Source: Fibrobacter sp. UBA4297 (GTDB lineage: Bacteria > Fibrobacterota > Fibrobacteria > Fibrobacterales > Fibrobacteraceae). From it: a DNA stretch of 64,000 nucleotides. Location: positions 6,901-70,900 of the forward strand of contig NZ_DGUZ01000022.1 in the NCBI RefSeq assembly GCF_002394865.1, written 5' to 3'. A program made the translations under genes and the position numbers. The notes beneath the pieces were generated by a model. The model saw nothing but the letters and a program-made list of their open reading frames with translations, was not told the origin of the DNA and did no database searches. Each line of letters opens with the position of its first letter. Position 1 is the first letter of the stretch. This document shows, piece after piece, positions 52,514 through 61,231 of this stretch.

Positions 52514-53998
52514 ATGAAGAAAATATTGAGCATCCTCCTAAAACCGTTCCGGTTTTTCAAATTCCATCATTACGTGACGCTTTTAGCGATCGCTGTCCTC
52601 GGGGTTTTCAACTTCCAGACGACCCTAAACCCGACAATCCAACAAATACGCCAAGAAAAGGATATTCACGAATCCTTTGACAAATGGTGGGAAGAGGAGC
52701 GTGCTCAAGAATTTAAGAATGTGGGTCTCACGCCAAATGACACCATCAAGATGCAAGAGTTCGAGCTCTACAAGGAACGTTACCAAGTCGAGCACCCAAC
52801 GCCGATTATCGAGGAACGCATTGAGCAAATAAAAGTGGAATTCCTTGAATGGTGGGAAAATCAGGGGGGCAAAGAGCAATATGCCGCGGAGCACGGCAGC
52901 TACCCTACAGACAAACAATACGAGGCGGAGCTCAAGAAACGGATTTATAATTACACGGACAAATTCATCCGTTACCGTTGGGCATACCAGCCTAGCCGTG
53001 GCAATACCGAAAGTTTTCTCACTTGCAGTTTGCTAGTACCAAGCATCTGGTCGTATATTTTCTTCGCCGTATTTTTCATGTTCGCGCTGATGCAGCTTGA
53101 AAAGCGCTGGCACGCGTTCTTTATTTATGTTTATGCGGTGGTAATCGCTATTATCAGCGGGTTCTTTGTGGATTTGCTCGTGGACACTTCGTTCTTTGGG
53201 CAGTTCGCAACGCAGCGTTACATGGGCGTAAGTCTGATGCTTTGCTTTTTGCTGGGAGCAAATGTTTTTGACAAGGAAAAAGACGCCATTCCGTCTTACG
53301 TGAGCAAGATTTCACAATTCGCGCTTGTCGGGAGCATGGCGATTGACTGGTTTTTGAACCCGGGAATTTTCAATGCGGTCGCCGTGCTGTCTCCGTTTTT
53401 CTTTGCTCTAGGCGGGCTTGCGGGTTACTTCATGCCACACCGCTCTGAAGGCGGCGCCAAGCAGGTCGTTACCGAACAAAAGAACGAAGAAACAGTCACC
53501 CCTGGCGAACACACTCGCAAGATGATTGAAAACGGACTGCAGGCGGCAAGCAACGGAGAAAACGAGAGTGCAGCGCGCCTGTTGCAATACGGGCTGACAG
53601 CGCTTTTGCAAGAAGAACCGGTCAAGTTCCAGGATGTGAAAGATGCCGTAAATAGGATTGCAGGCTGCTATGCCGAAATTCCGAGCACGCAATGGATTGA
53701 ATGGGGAGCAACCGCCAAGCAAAAGAAGATTCCGGAAGCGGCAATTACGTTACTTGAAAAGGGTATCGCCAAAGAGACCGACGCAACGATTCTTCGCCGT
53801 GCGCACTTTGACATTGGCGAACTCCGCATCCAGACAAAGTCTAATGTGAATGCGGCCATGGAGCACTTGAGCAAGGTCATCAAGGAAAACGACAGCGATA
53901 CGCTCGCCGAACAGGCCAAAAAACTCATGGAAACCGGCAAAGACATTCTAGTGCAAATGGCTTACGCCGCACCGAAACAATTCAAGGTTTCTAATTAA
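52514..53998 (+). CDS. Multi-pass membrane protein with rhomboid-like core and helical C-terminal repeats
   Basis: A 494-residue protein. One N-terminal membrane helix is followed by an acidic/charged coiled region (about 40-150, rich in Glu/Lys), then five or six hydrophobic helices (about 175-315), and a soluble C-terminal region of TPR-like helical pairs (NAAMEHLSKVIKENDSDTLAEQAKKL). The membrane core has a rhomboid-like look (LEKRWHAFFIYVYAVVIAIISG), but I see no GxSG catalytic motif, so a protease function is unlikely. The ATG at 52514 replaces a TTG six codons upstream. Function unknown. Confidence 0.6.
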   Translation: MKKILSILLKPFRFFKFHHYVTLLAIAVLGVFNFQTTLNPTIQQIRQEKDIHESFDKWWEEERAQEFKNVGLTPNDTIKMQEFELYKERYQVEHPTPIIEERIEQIKVEFLEWWENQGGKEQYAAEHGSYPTDKQYEAELKKRIYNYTDKFIRYRWAYQPSRGNTESFLTCSLLVPSIWSYIFFAVFFMFALMQLEKRWHAFFIYVYAVVIAIISGFFVDLLVDTSFFGQFATQRYMGVSLMLCFLLGANVFDKEKDAIPSYVSKISQFALVGSMAIDWFLNPGIFNAVAVLSPFFFALGGLAGYFMPHRSEGGAKQVVTEQKNEETVTPGEHTRKMIENGLQAASNGENESAARLLQYGLTALLQEEPVKFQDVKDAVNRIAGCYAEIPSTQWIEWGATAKQKKIPEAAITLLEKGIAKETDATILRRAHFDIGELRIQTKSNVNAAMEHLSKVIKENDSDTLAEQAKKLMETGKDILVQMAYAAPKQFKVSN

Positions 53999-54154
53999 AA
54001 ACTAAAGGCGATGCCGGAACGGAGTCCGGCATGACAATGCAAAAAAATGTTTTTGCTGTAACAAGATGGCGATTCCGGCACAAGATCGGGATGACGATAT
54101 GAAAAAGGCGGGCCCGCCATTTTTTTTTACACGAACGGTAAGCCCGCCACACGT
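53999..54154. repeat. Spacer with palindromic repeats and a bidirectional terminator
   Basis: aaaggcgatgccggaacgga (54003-54022) starts an inverted repeat matching the one at 2707-2730. A related, decayed copy follows at 54066-54096. A 12-base palindrome ggcgggcccgcc (54107-54118) is followed by a run of T to 54128. It terminates the plus-strand gene and, on the other strand, also serves manC. Confidence 0.75.
54101..54129. terminator. Bidirectional terminator between the rhomboid-like gene and manC
   Basis: Perfect palindrome ggcgggcccgcc flanked by aaaaa on one side and attttttttt on the other. Confidence 0.82.
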
Positions 54155-55534
54155 TTAAGAGCGCTTGTAGTCGTCCTGCACGCGGATGATGTCGTCTTCG
54201 CCGGTGTATTCGCCGACCTGGACTTCAACAATCACGAGCGGGAGCTTGCCTTCGTTCTGCAAGCGGTGAATCGTACCAGAAGGAATGTAGGTCGATTCGT
54301 TCGGGCGCACGTAGAACACCTTGTCACCAACGGTGCATGTTGCAGTTCCGCTCACAACGACCCAGTGTTCCGAACGGTGCAAATGTTTCTGCAACGAGAG
54401 GCGTTCGCCCGGACGAACAACGATTCGCTTCATCTTGTAGCGGTCCGTAGATTCGAGCACGGAGTACGTACCCCACGGACGGTTGACCGTCTGCGGGACC
54501 TTCGGCAAGTCGGAGCCGCGAGCCTTGAGCTCGTCGACGACCTGCTTGACCTTCTGGCTGCTCGCAAGAGGAGCGACCAAGAGAGCATCCGGCGTATCGA
54601 CAATGAGCATATTGTCCAAGTCAATCGTGCAAATCTGACGCTGACCACCGAGCACAAGAGAATTCTTGGAACCGATTGCCAAATGCCTGGCGTTCACGTT
54701 ATTGCCATTTTCGTCGTGGTCGAATTCACCATAAAGCGAATCAAACGCACCGAGGTCAGACCAGCCGATATCGCTCGGCACGACCTTCACCTTGGCAGAC
54801 TTTTCCATCACAGCGTAGTCGATGGAGTTCGACGGGATGTTCATCATGTCTTCGTGATTGACACGGACTAGAGCATCCTTGTTTTCTTTTTTGGCGTTTG
54901 CAAAGGCAATCTTTGCTGCGGTCAAGATATCCGGAGAATACGTTGAAAGTTCATCGAGGAACGTCGAAGCCTTGAAGCAAAAGATACCGCTGTTCCAAAA
55001 GAACCTTCCAGAAGCAACGTACTTCTTTGCTGTTTCCAAATCCGGCTTTTCAACAAAGCGCTTGACATCGTCGCCATTCGCTTCGATGTAACCGTAACCA
55101 GTTTCCGGGCCTGTCGGCGTGATGCCGAAAGTCACCATGAAACCTTTCTTTGCAAATTCTTCGGCCTTGCGTAAGCATGCTTCGTAAGCATCTGCCTTGC
55201 GGATCACATGGTCCGACGGAGACACGAGAACGATATCGTCCGGATCAAGACCAAGGCAAGCAAGAGCAATTGCCGGAGCCGTATTGCGGCCTACCGGTTC
55301 CAAAAGGAAGCGAACATCGTTAGCGCCCACTTCTTCGAGCTGGTCTTTAGCCAAGAAATACTGTTCTGCATTGCTCACAATGTACTGAGCACCGCAAATG
55401 CGAGAATTTGTCTTTACCGTACGCTGGAACAGGGAAGCACCGTCAAAAAGACGGGCAAACTGTTTGGGCATGAGAGAGCGGCTAATCGGCCAAAGGCGCG
55501 TACCGCTGCCACCACACAAAATCAAGTTAATCAT
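54155..55534 (-). CDS. manC: Mannose-1-phosphate guanylyltransferase / mannose-6-phosphate isomerase
   Basis: Bifunctional 459-residue enzyme that makes GDP-mannose from mannose-1-phosphate, for surface polysaccharide. The N-terminal nucleotidyltransferase domain has LCGGSGTRLWPISRSLMPKQF (about 5-25) and the metal-binding VSPSDHV (about 106). The C-terminal cupin (isomerase type II) domain has NRPWGTYSVLESTDRYKMKRIVVRPGERLSLQKHLHRSEHWVVVSG with its His metal ligands. The start overlaps or abuts the stop of wza (ATG at 55534, wza stop at 55535), indicating an operon wzb-wza-manC read right to left. Confidence 0.95.
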   Translation of the reverse strand: MINLILCGGSGTRLWPISRSLMPKQFARLFDGASLFQRTVKTNSRICGAQYIVSNAEQYFLAKDQLEEVGANDVRFLLEPVGRNTAPAIALACLGLDPDDIVLVSPSDHVIRKADAYEACLRKAEEFAKKGFMVTFGITPTGPETGYGYIEANGDDVKRFVEKPDLETAKKYVASGRFFWNSGIFCFKASTFLDELSTYSPDILTAAKIAFANAKKENKDALVRVNHEDMMNIPSNSIDYAVMEKSAKVKVVPSDIGWSDLGAFDSLYGEFDHDENGNNVNARHLAIGSKNSLVLGGQRQICTIDLDNMLIVDTPDALLVAPLASSQKVKQVVDELKARGSDLPKVPQTVNRPWGTYSVLESTDRYKMKRIVVRPGERLSLQKHLHRSEHWVVVSGTATCTVGDKVFYVRPNESTYIPSGTIHRLQNEGKLPLVIVEVQVGEYTGEDDIIRVQDDYKRS

Positions 55535-56752
55535 TTATTTACCCGTTGCATTTGTAGCGTTGTTCGCCGTATTCGTAGAAGTAGAAGTGTTAGAAGAAGT
55601 TGTCGAAGAAGCTCGCTTCTGGGACGGAGTCTTCCAACCCGTATTATTGATATCCTGGACGTTCTGAACGATATTCGTACCAAGATAAATAGCGTTCATG
55701 GTCGGGGTAATCAAGCTAAGAAGGCGGTTCCACGTTGCAATGCCAGAAGCATCAACGTAAACGATATCGCGCGGATTCAATTCAAAGCGGTCAGCCATTG
55801 CAAGCGCCATGGCATTCTTTGCATCAAGCTGGTAGATATCAATCTTTTCCCTAGACGTATTTCTGATAACATAGATATCACTCGGAGCGGCGTTCATGGC
55901 ATTCACACCACCGGCTGCGGCAAGGGCTTCGGCCAAGGTGATATAGTTATCCATGTGGACAATGCCAGTTCTGTTCACTTCACCAAGGACATACACCTTT
56001 CTATCGCGTTCGGTATCCTTACGCAACGGCACAAACAGCTGGTCTCCCGGCTTCACGAGGATGCGGTCCATAGGAATATTTTCCTTGAACGCACGGATGT
56101 AGTCGATTGTGTAAACTTTGTCTCCACGACGGAGCTGGACTAACGAAGGATCAGCTGCTTCATCGAAGCCACCCACGGATGCAACCAAATCAGGGATTGT
56201 TACCGGGTTTTCATTGAAGCTCACATAGCCCGGATTGGCCACGGCTCCCGTGACAAAAGCCTTACGACTATAATAGCCCGTCACACGGACATCCACTTGC
56301 GGGTCATTAAGGATTTTGTCGGAAAGACGTTTCGTAATTTCGAGGCGAAGTTCCTGGGCGGTAAGGCCAGCAGCTTGGATTTCACCGGCATACGGGTAGA
56401 AAAGCTTACCATCGGTCGTCACCTTCTGACCTGCCGTCTGGTACTGCCCCATCGGGGACGTGAGTTCAGGATGTTCCCAAACGACCACCTGCACCTGGTC
56501 TAAAGGTCCGATTCTGTATTCCAGCTGGGGAAGGGTATCCACAATCAGGTCTTCTAGCTTGCCTTCGTGCGGATTTTCGGCCACCGGAATAGGTTCTCCC
56601 ATGTCGCCCTTTTCAATGGAATGCAATTTAAATGTAATTCCATTATAAGTTGTGGAATCTTCGGGAATATCCATACGCATCTGCGGAGCGGCAAAGCAAC
56701 CGCTCAAGATAACGCCAGCAACTCCACAAAGAGCTATACCAATTTTATTCAT
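55535..56752 (-). CDS. wza: Polysaccharide export outer-membrane lipoprotein
   Basis: A 405-residue Wza/polysaccharide-biosynthesis-export-type lipoprotein that forms the outer-membrane channel. Lipobox VILSGCFA (about 14-20). The export domain has YRIGPLDQVQVVVWEHPEL (about 80), then KVTTDGKLFYPYAGEIQAAGLTAQEL and DPQVDVRVTGY (about 152). Two SLBB-like repeats follow (VTGAVANPGYV, VLGEVNRTGIV). The C-terminus is a Ser/Thr/Asn-rich low-complexity tail. Its partner Wzc (tyrosine kinase co-polymerase) is not in this operon. Confidence 0.9.
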   Translation of the reverse strand: MNKIGIALCGVAGVILSGCFAAPQMRMDIPEDSTTYNGITFKLHSIEKGDMGEPIPVAENPHEGKLEDLIVDTLPQLEYRIGPLDQVQVVVWEHPELTSPMGQYQTAGQKVTTDGKLFYPYAGEIQAAGLTAQELRLEITKRLSDKILNDPQVDVRVTGYYSRKAFVTGAVANPGYVSFNENPVTIPDLVASVGGFDEAADPSLVQLRRGDKVYTIDYIRAFKENIPMDRILVKPGDQLFVPLRKDTERDRKVYVLGEVNRTGIVHMDNYITLAEALAAAGGVNAMNAAPSDIYVIRNTSREKIDIYQLDAKNAMALAMADRFELNPRDIVYVDASGIATWNRLLSLITPTMNAIYLGTNIVQNVQDINNTGWKTPSQKRASSTTSSNTSTSTNTANNATNATGK

Positions 56753-56769
56753 ATTTTCCCTCTTAGAAA

Positions 56770-57216
56770 TTATTTTGTGGCTTCACTTTGCCTAATCTTT
56801 TCTACCCAATACGGAGTCAGTTTAGAGATAAAGTTCCAAGCCAGCACAAAAGCATTTTCTGGTCGCCTATAAGGGTCAGGAATGTCCACCTGGTGGGATT
56901 CACCATAACGGAAAACCTTACCCTCAAGCCACGGGTACTTGTGCAAGAGTTCCCTTTTGTGGCCATTTTCCATAACCAAAATCAAGTCAGCCCATTTGAG
57001 AATGTCCAAATTGATTTGACGCGCACGATGTGCACTCATATCAATGCCATGCTGCAAGGCGATTTTCTGGGATAGCTCATGTGCGGGATTATCAACCAAA
57101 GCTCCGAGACCAGCGCTCATCACATTGAAATCCGGTCCGAGTTCTTTTTTTAAAAGATACTCCCCTGTAGGACTACGGCAGATGTTCCCGGTACAAACGA
57201 CAAGAATGTTTTTCAT
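56770..57216 (-). CDS. Low-molecular-weight protein tyrosine phosphatase (Wzb-like)
   Basis: A 148-residue phosphatase. P-loop VVCTGNICRSP (CX5RS, about 7-17) and the general-acid Asp in VDIPDPYRRPENAF (about 119) are present. In capsule and O-antigen loci the enzyme dephosphorylates the tyrosine-kinase co-polymerase Wzc. The substrate kinase is not in the window. It is the first gene of the minus-strand operon with wza and manC, separated from wza by 17 bases. Confidence 0.88.
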   Translation of the reverse strand: MKNILVVCTGNICRSPTGEYLLKKELGPDFNVMSAGLGALVDNPAHELSQKIALQHGIDMSAHRARQINLDILKWADLILVMENGHKRELLHKYPWLEGKVFRYGESHQVDIPDPYRRPENAFVLAWNFISKLTPYWVEKIRQSEATK

Positions 57217-57339
57217 AGTAAATAAAAAATAGCAAATTAAAAAACAAGTTAATAGTTTTGAGTTACCAGTTACTAGATTATCTCAAGACGAAACGCTCTA
57301 GTAACATTCAACCAGCATCTAGTAACTGCGCCAAAGGTA
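57217..57339. other. Spacer between rfbC and the phosphatase operon, with degenerate repeats
   Basis: It is AT-rich with repeated agttactagat/tctagtaa units (about 57262-57322). It probably contains the promoter for the phosphatase-wza-manC operon near 57220-57260, but the hexamers are not clear. Confidence 0.35.
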
Positions 57340-57903
57340 TTACAAGTCAAAAGCGAAGCCAAGGTCCTTGAGGCACGGGTTCTTGGTATCCTTTTCGGAG
57401 AGGAGCGGTTCAAAGTCCTCGCCTACCGGCCACTTGATGCCGATTTCCGGATCGTTCCACATGAGACCGCCTTCGTCGCCCGGAGCGTAGAAGCGCGTGC
57501 ACTTGTAAACGAACGAAGCCGTTTCGGAGAGCACGACAAAGCCATGGGCAAAGCCTTCCGGAATGTAGAACTGCTTCTTGTTCTCGGCAGAGAGCGTAAC
57601 GCCCACCCACTTGCCAAAAGTCTTGCTGTTCTTGCGGAGGTCCACAGCCACGTCAAAGACTTCGCCTTCGATTACACGGACGAGCTTGCCCTGCGGATTC
57701 TGCTTCTGGAAGTGCAGACCGCGAAGCACACCCCTCTTGCTACGGGATTCGTTATCTTGGACAAATTCCACATCGATGCCGCCTTCGGCAAAGTCGCGCT
57801 TGCTGTAGGTTTCCATGAAGTAACCGCGCGCATCGCCAAAGACTGTCGGTTCGATGATTTTCACACCTTCGATGGAGGTTTTGATGAAATTGAATTTGGA
57901 CAT
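57340..57903 (-). CDS. rfbC: dTDP-4-dehydrorhamnose 3,5-epimerase
   Basis: A 187-residue epimerase of the RmlC cupin family; third enzyme of dTDP-L-rhamnose synthesis. Family blocks: VFGDARGYFMETYSKRDF (about 20-37), FVQDNESRSKRGVLRGLHFQ (about 46-65, with the catalytic His), FYIPEGFAHGFVVLSE (about 112) and YAPGDEGGLMWNDPEIGIKWP. The normal length is about 180. RmlD, the last rhamnose enzyme, is not in the window, so either it lies elsewhere or the product is used otherwise. Confidence 0.94.
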   Translation of the reverse strand: MSKFNFIKTSIEGVKIIEPTVFGDARGYFMETYSKRDFAEGGIDVEFVQDNESRSKRGVLRGLHFQKQNPQGKLVRVIEGEVFDVAVDLRKNSKTFGKWVGVTLSAENKKQFYIPEGFAHGFVVLSETASFVYKCTRFYAPGDEGGLMWNDPEIGIKWPVGEDFEPLLSEKDTKNPCLKDLGFAFDL

Positions 57904-57954
57904 ATTTAGTTGGTAGTTGGCAGAACTTAGACCGCTTCGCTCTTAGACGAACAA

Positions 57955-57988
57955 ATAAATCTAAGTTCTAAGTTCTAAATTCTAAGTT
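57955..57988. repeat. Tandem 7-base repeat at the end of rfbB
   Basis: About five units of tctaagt/tctaaat lie head to tail between rfbC and rfbB, ending at the rfbB stop. Low-complexity sequence of a kind seen also at other gene borders in this window. Confidence 0.6.
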
Positions 57989-59125
57989 CTACTTTCCCTT
58001 GTACATACTTTCGTAATACTTTTCGTAGTCGCCGCTCGTGATGTTGTCGAGCCATTCCTGGTTGTCGAGGTACCAGCGCACGGTCTTTTCGATGCCTTCT
58101 TCGAACTGCAACGACGGTTCCCAGCCGAGTTCCTTCTGGAGCTTGGTGGAGTCAATCGCGTAGCGGGCGTCGTGACCCAGGCGGTCGGTGACGTACGTGA
58201 TGAGGTTCAAGTCTTCACCTTCGGCACGACCGAGAAGCTTATCGACAGTCTTGATGACGACTTTGATGATGTCGATGTTCTTCCATTCATTGAAACCGCC
58301 GATGTTGTAAGTTTCGGCGATTTTGCCGTTATGGAAAATCACGTCAATCGCACGGGCATGGTCTTCGACAAAGAGCCAGTCGCGAACGTTTTCGCCCTTG
58401 CCGTAAACCGGGAGCGGCTTCTTGTGGCGGATGTTGTTGATGAAAAGCGGAATCAACTTTTCGGGGAACTGGTACGGACCGTAGTTGTTAGAGCAGTTCG
58501 TGACAATCGTCGGCATGCCGTAAGTGTCGTGGAAGGCGCGCACAAAGTGGTCGGAACCAGCCTTCGATGCGGAATACGGGCTATGCGGCGTGTATTTCGT
58601 CGTTTCGTAGAAGAAATCGTCACCGTATGCCAGATGATGTTCCGAGCTAGAAGCCGTGGTCGTGAACGGCGGCGTGATGCCTTCCGGGTGGTTCATCTTG
58701 AGGGCACCGTAAACTTCGTCGGTCGAAATATGGTAAAAACGCTTGCCTTCGTACTTTTCCGGGAGGCTTTCCCAATAGAGCTTGGCCGCCTGAAGGAGGG
58801 AGAGAGTACCCATGACGTTTGTACGAGCAAATGTGAACGGGTCCTTGATAGAACGGTCCACATGGCTTTCGGCAGCGAGATGGATGATGCCGTCAACATG
58901 CTTGTCTTGCATAAGCTTGTAGAAGGCGTCGAAATCGCAGATATCCATCTTCACGAACTTGTAGTTCGGCTTGTTCTCGATATCCTTGAGGTTCGCGAGG
59001 TTTCCCGCGTACGTGAGCTTATCGAGGTTGATAATCTTGTATTCAGGATACTTATTGACAAACAGGCGAACGACATGGCTACCAATAAAGCCTGCACCGC
59101 CAGTGATTACGATGGATCGTTTCAT
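57989..59125 (-). CDS. rfbB: dTDP-glucose 4,6-dehydratase
   Basis: A 378-residue short-chain dehydrogenase. SIVITGGAGFIGSHVV at the start is the NAD-binding Gly motif. AAESHVDRSI (about 83-92) and the catalytic YSASKAGSDHF (Tyr-x3-Lys, about 186-196) follow. Converts dTDP-glucose to dTDP-4-keto-6-deoxyglucose, the common precursor for rhamnose and Fuc4N (WecE). The ATG at 59125 is used since the motif must sit near the start; a longer frame upstream is not preferred. It is the middle gene of the RfbABC set, whose genes are spaced rather than operonic. Confidence 0.96.
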   Translation of the reverse strand: MKRSIVITGGAGFIGSHVVRLFVNKYPEYKIINLDKLTYAGNLANLKDIENKPNYKFVKMDICDFDAFYKLMQDKHVDGIIHLAAESHVDRSIKDPFTFARTNVMGTLSLLQAAKLYWESLPEKYEGKRFYHISTDEVYGALKMNHPEGITPPFTTTASSSEHHLAYGDDFFYETTKYTPHSPYSASKAGSDHFVRAFHDTYGMPTIVTNCSNNYGPYQFPEKLIPLFINNIRHKKPLPVYGKGENVRDWLFVEDHARAIDVIFHNGKIAETYNIGGFNEWKNIDIIKVVIKTVDKLLGRAEGEDLNLITYVTDRLGHDARYAIDSTKLQKELGWEPSLQFEEGIEKTVRWYLDNQEWLDNITSGDYEKYYESMYKGK

Positions 59126-59190
59126 GAAATTCTCCAATTTACATGGAGAAATATAGTAAAGGGCAACTTTTTCTAAGGGCGACAAACACA

Positions 59191-59216
59191 AAAGAACCCG
59201 ACACAGAGCCGAGTTC
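59191..59216 (-). terminator. Terminator of the lipoprotein gene
   Basis: Stem gaacccg/cgagttc with one mismatch and a loop acacagagc. A T run follows on the minus strand (from the aaaa at 59190-59193). It shares its core (cgacacag) with the terminator at 60222-60248. Confidence 0.6.
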
Positions 59217-59265
59217 CTTATAGTCAAAATAGGACTAGCAAATAGAACTAGTGATAATCCATGAT

Positions 59266-59970
59266 CTATTCTTTAAACAGACGACTTTCGTAAATTTCAG
59301 GCCAAATATATCTGCTATAAATTGCACGAGCCTTTGAAGCACCATCAGGGCCTTCGAACATCCCACCATGGTAAATCGCCCCATTCGTCACAAGTTCATC
59401 AGGCGTTCCCTGGTTCCAAACAGCGACAAATGCAGAGATCGTACCAAATTCCTTGTACCACTTATTCCGAGAAAGCTTATCCCCTTCTGGATTCGGAGGC
59501 GACTGAACACTGACATTGCTTATAATACTGACATTGCTTATATTTTCATACTCATTATATGCTACGCCTACATTATGAAACCCTATGCAATAACCATAAG
59601 AGTCACAATCAGAGAAAAGACCTGTAGCAACAAGAAGTGTATTTGGATTAAACGGAGCTTGCGCTATATTAAATAGAGCTTGAGCCTCATGGCCGTCATA
59701 ATCAAGGTCATCAATAGTATAAAACTGAATTCCAATACCGGCGTCAACAAACGCATAATATTCAAAACCATTGCCATGGATATCCGTAGGTTGCATATTT
59801 AGAAGGCGATGAAAGTCCTTATTTTGAGAATCAATGAGCTTAGCCAAAGAATTATGAGACTTTTCCTGTTTCACATCGTTCGTAGAAGCAACAGAATTGT
59901 CAAGGCCAGTATCAGAGCAGCCCATCATCGTCATTGCCAAAATTGCGGCAGACAAGGTAATCTTCTTCAT
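59266..59970 (-). CDS. Predicted lipoprotein of unknown function
   Basis: A 234-residue exported protein. The signal peptide ends in a lipobox (LAMTMMGCS, Cys about 18). The mature region has paired cysteines (DCDSYGYC) and an aromatic GGMFEGPDGASKARAIYSRYIWPEIYE block near the C-terminus. No family is recognised. It lies between rfbB and rfbA in the same orientation, but has its own terminator and an unusually AT-rich upstream region, so it may be an insertion between the two. Confidence 0.65.
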   Translation of the reverse strand: MKKITLSAAILAMTMMGCSDTGLDNSVASTNDVKQEKSHNSLAKLIDSQNKDFHRLLNMQPTDIHGNGFEYYAFVDAGIGIQFYTIDDLDYDGHEAQALFNIAQAPFNPNTLLVATGLFSDCDSYGYCIGFHNVGVAYNEYENISNVSIISNVSVQSPPNPEGDKLSRNKWYKEFGTISAFVAVWNQGTPDELVTNGAIYHGGMFEGPDGASKARAIYSRYIWPEIYESRLFKE

Positions 59971-60221
59971 ATTATCTCCTTATGTTATATGAGGCAAACA
60001 AAATATATTCATTTTTATAACATAATCAAGATAAAATATTAAAAATAAAATTTATTTTAAACAAACAACATGTTATCAACAAAATCTACTATAACTAAAA
60101 AAAACAATCAAATTTATCAACAATTTATAAACAAAACAATTCTATCAATTAATATAAGCTAAAAATTTCATTTATAAACTAACATAACTTTACACTCAAA
60201 GATTCAGTTATTTATACATAT
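59971..60221. other. Very AT-rich spacer between the lipoprotein gene and rfbA
   Basis: It contains many aacaa/ttataaac units and no gene. It must hold the lipoprotein promoter (minus strand). The composition, with almost no G/C for about 200 bases, is unlike the rest of the window. Confidence 0.5.
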
Positions 60222-60248
60222 AAAAAAGAGCCCGACACAGGGCCGGGC
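60222..60248 (-). terminator. Terminator of rfbA
   Basis: On the minus strand a stem gcccg...cgggc is followed by tctttttta; arms at 60230-60234 and 60244-60248. Confidence 0.75.
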
Positions 60249-60280
60249 ATAAAAGCAATTAGAACAACTGAGTTTACAGA

Positions 60281-61168
60281 TTAGTAGTGGATCTTTCCTT
60301 CGGCGACCTTTTTGAGGTGCTGGCCGTAAGGAGACTTGCCGTACTTGGCGGCAGATTCCAAGAGCTTTTCCTTGCTTATCCAGCCATTCTTGTACGCAAT
60401 TTCTTCAACTGCTGAAATTTGGATGCCCTGGCGGTTTTCGACCATTTTCACGAACTCGCCCGCTTCAATGAGGCTATCCATCGTACCGGTATCGAGCCAA
60501 GCAAAACCACGACCAAGGAGTTTCACGTCGAGTTCGCCCTTGTCGAGATAAGTCTTGTTGAGGTCAGTAATTTCAAGTTCGCCACGAGCACTCGGTTTTT
60601 GCACCTTAGCATAGCCCGCTACGCGATTGTCATAGAAGTAAAGGCCCGTTATGGCGTAATTGCTCTTCGGTTCCTTCGGCTTTTCTTCGACAGAAATCAC
60701 CTTGCCATTATCGTCAAATTCCACAACGCCAAAACGTTCCGGGTCTTCGACGTAGTAGCCAAACACGCTCGCACGGCCATTTTCTTCGGCGTTCTTGACG
60801 GCAGCCTTCAAAAGCTGGCTGAAGCCGTTTCCATAGAAGATGTTGTCGCCAAGCACCATGGCGCAGCAATCGTTACCGATAAATTCTTCGCCCAAAATGA
60901 AAGCCTGGGCAAGTCCATCCGGGCTCGGCTGCACCTTGTAGCTCAAGTTGAGACCCATGGCAGAGCCGTCACCAAGCAAACGTTCAAAGTTCGGCAAATC
61001 CGTCGGCGTTGAGATAATGAGAATGTCACGAATGCCCGCCAACATCAAGGTCGAAAGCGGATAATAAATCATCGGCTTGTCGTAAACTGGCAAAAGTTGC
61101 TTCGACGTGACCATCGTGAGCGGATACAGACGTGTGCCGGAGCCCCCAGCGAGTACGATTCCTTTCAT
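60281..61168 (-). CDS. rfbA: Glucose-1-phosphate thymidylyltransferase
   Basis: A 295-residue nucleotidyltransferase that makes dTDP-glucose from dTTP and glucose-1-phosphate. Signatures: [35 protein letters not shown] (about 3-37) and the metal/substrate region [13 protein letters not shown] (about 107). The C-terminal [15 protein letters not shown] and [20 protein letters not shown] blocks are of the RmlA type. The start has an aaggag ribosome-binding site. It feeds rfbB and, through it, the WecE-like enzyme of the first cluster. Confidence 0.95.
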   Translation of the reverse strand: MKGIVLAGGSGTRLYPLTMVTSKQLLPVYDKPMIYYPLSTLMLAGIRDILIISTPTDLPNFERLLGDGSAMGLNLSYKVQPSPDGLAQAFILGEEFIGNDCCAMVLGDNIFYGNGFSQLLKAAVKNAEENGRASVFGYYVEDPERFGVVEFDDNGKVISVEEKPKEPKSNYAITGLYFYDNRVAGYAKVQKPSARGELEITDLNKTYLDKGELDVKLLGRGFAWLDTGTMDSLIEAGEFVKMVENRQGIQISAVEEIAYKNGWISKEKLLESAAKYGKSPYGQHLKKVAEGKIHY

Positions 61169-61231
61169 AACAATTCTCCTTACATTCGAAAATAGAAAAC
61201 TTCTTACGATTAATATTATCTTTGAGCCATT

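Noticed and set aside
52514..53998. Rhomboid protease
   Set aside because: The membrane core looks rhomboid-like but the GxSG serine motif and the partner His could not be found.
57955..57988. CRISPR-like or phase-variable repeat at rfbB
   Set aside because: The units are only 7 bases, few, without spacers, and lie after the stop codon, so neither CRISPR nor coding phase variation applies.
59971..60221. Replication origin because of the extreme AT content
   Set aside because: No cluster of DnaA boxes is seen; ttatcaaca-like strings occur but not as an ordered set, and no dnaA or dnaN gene is near.
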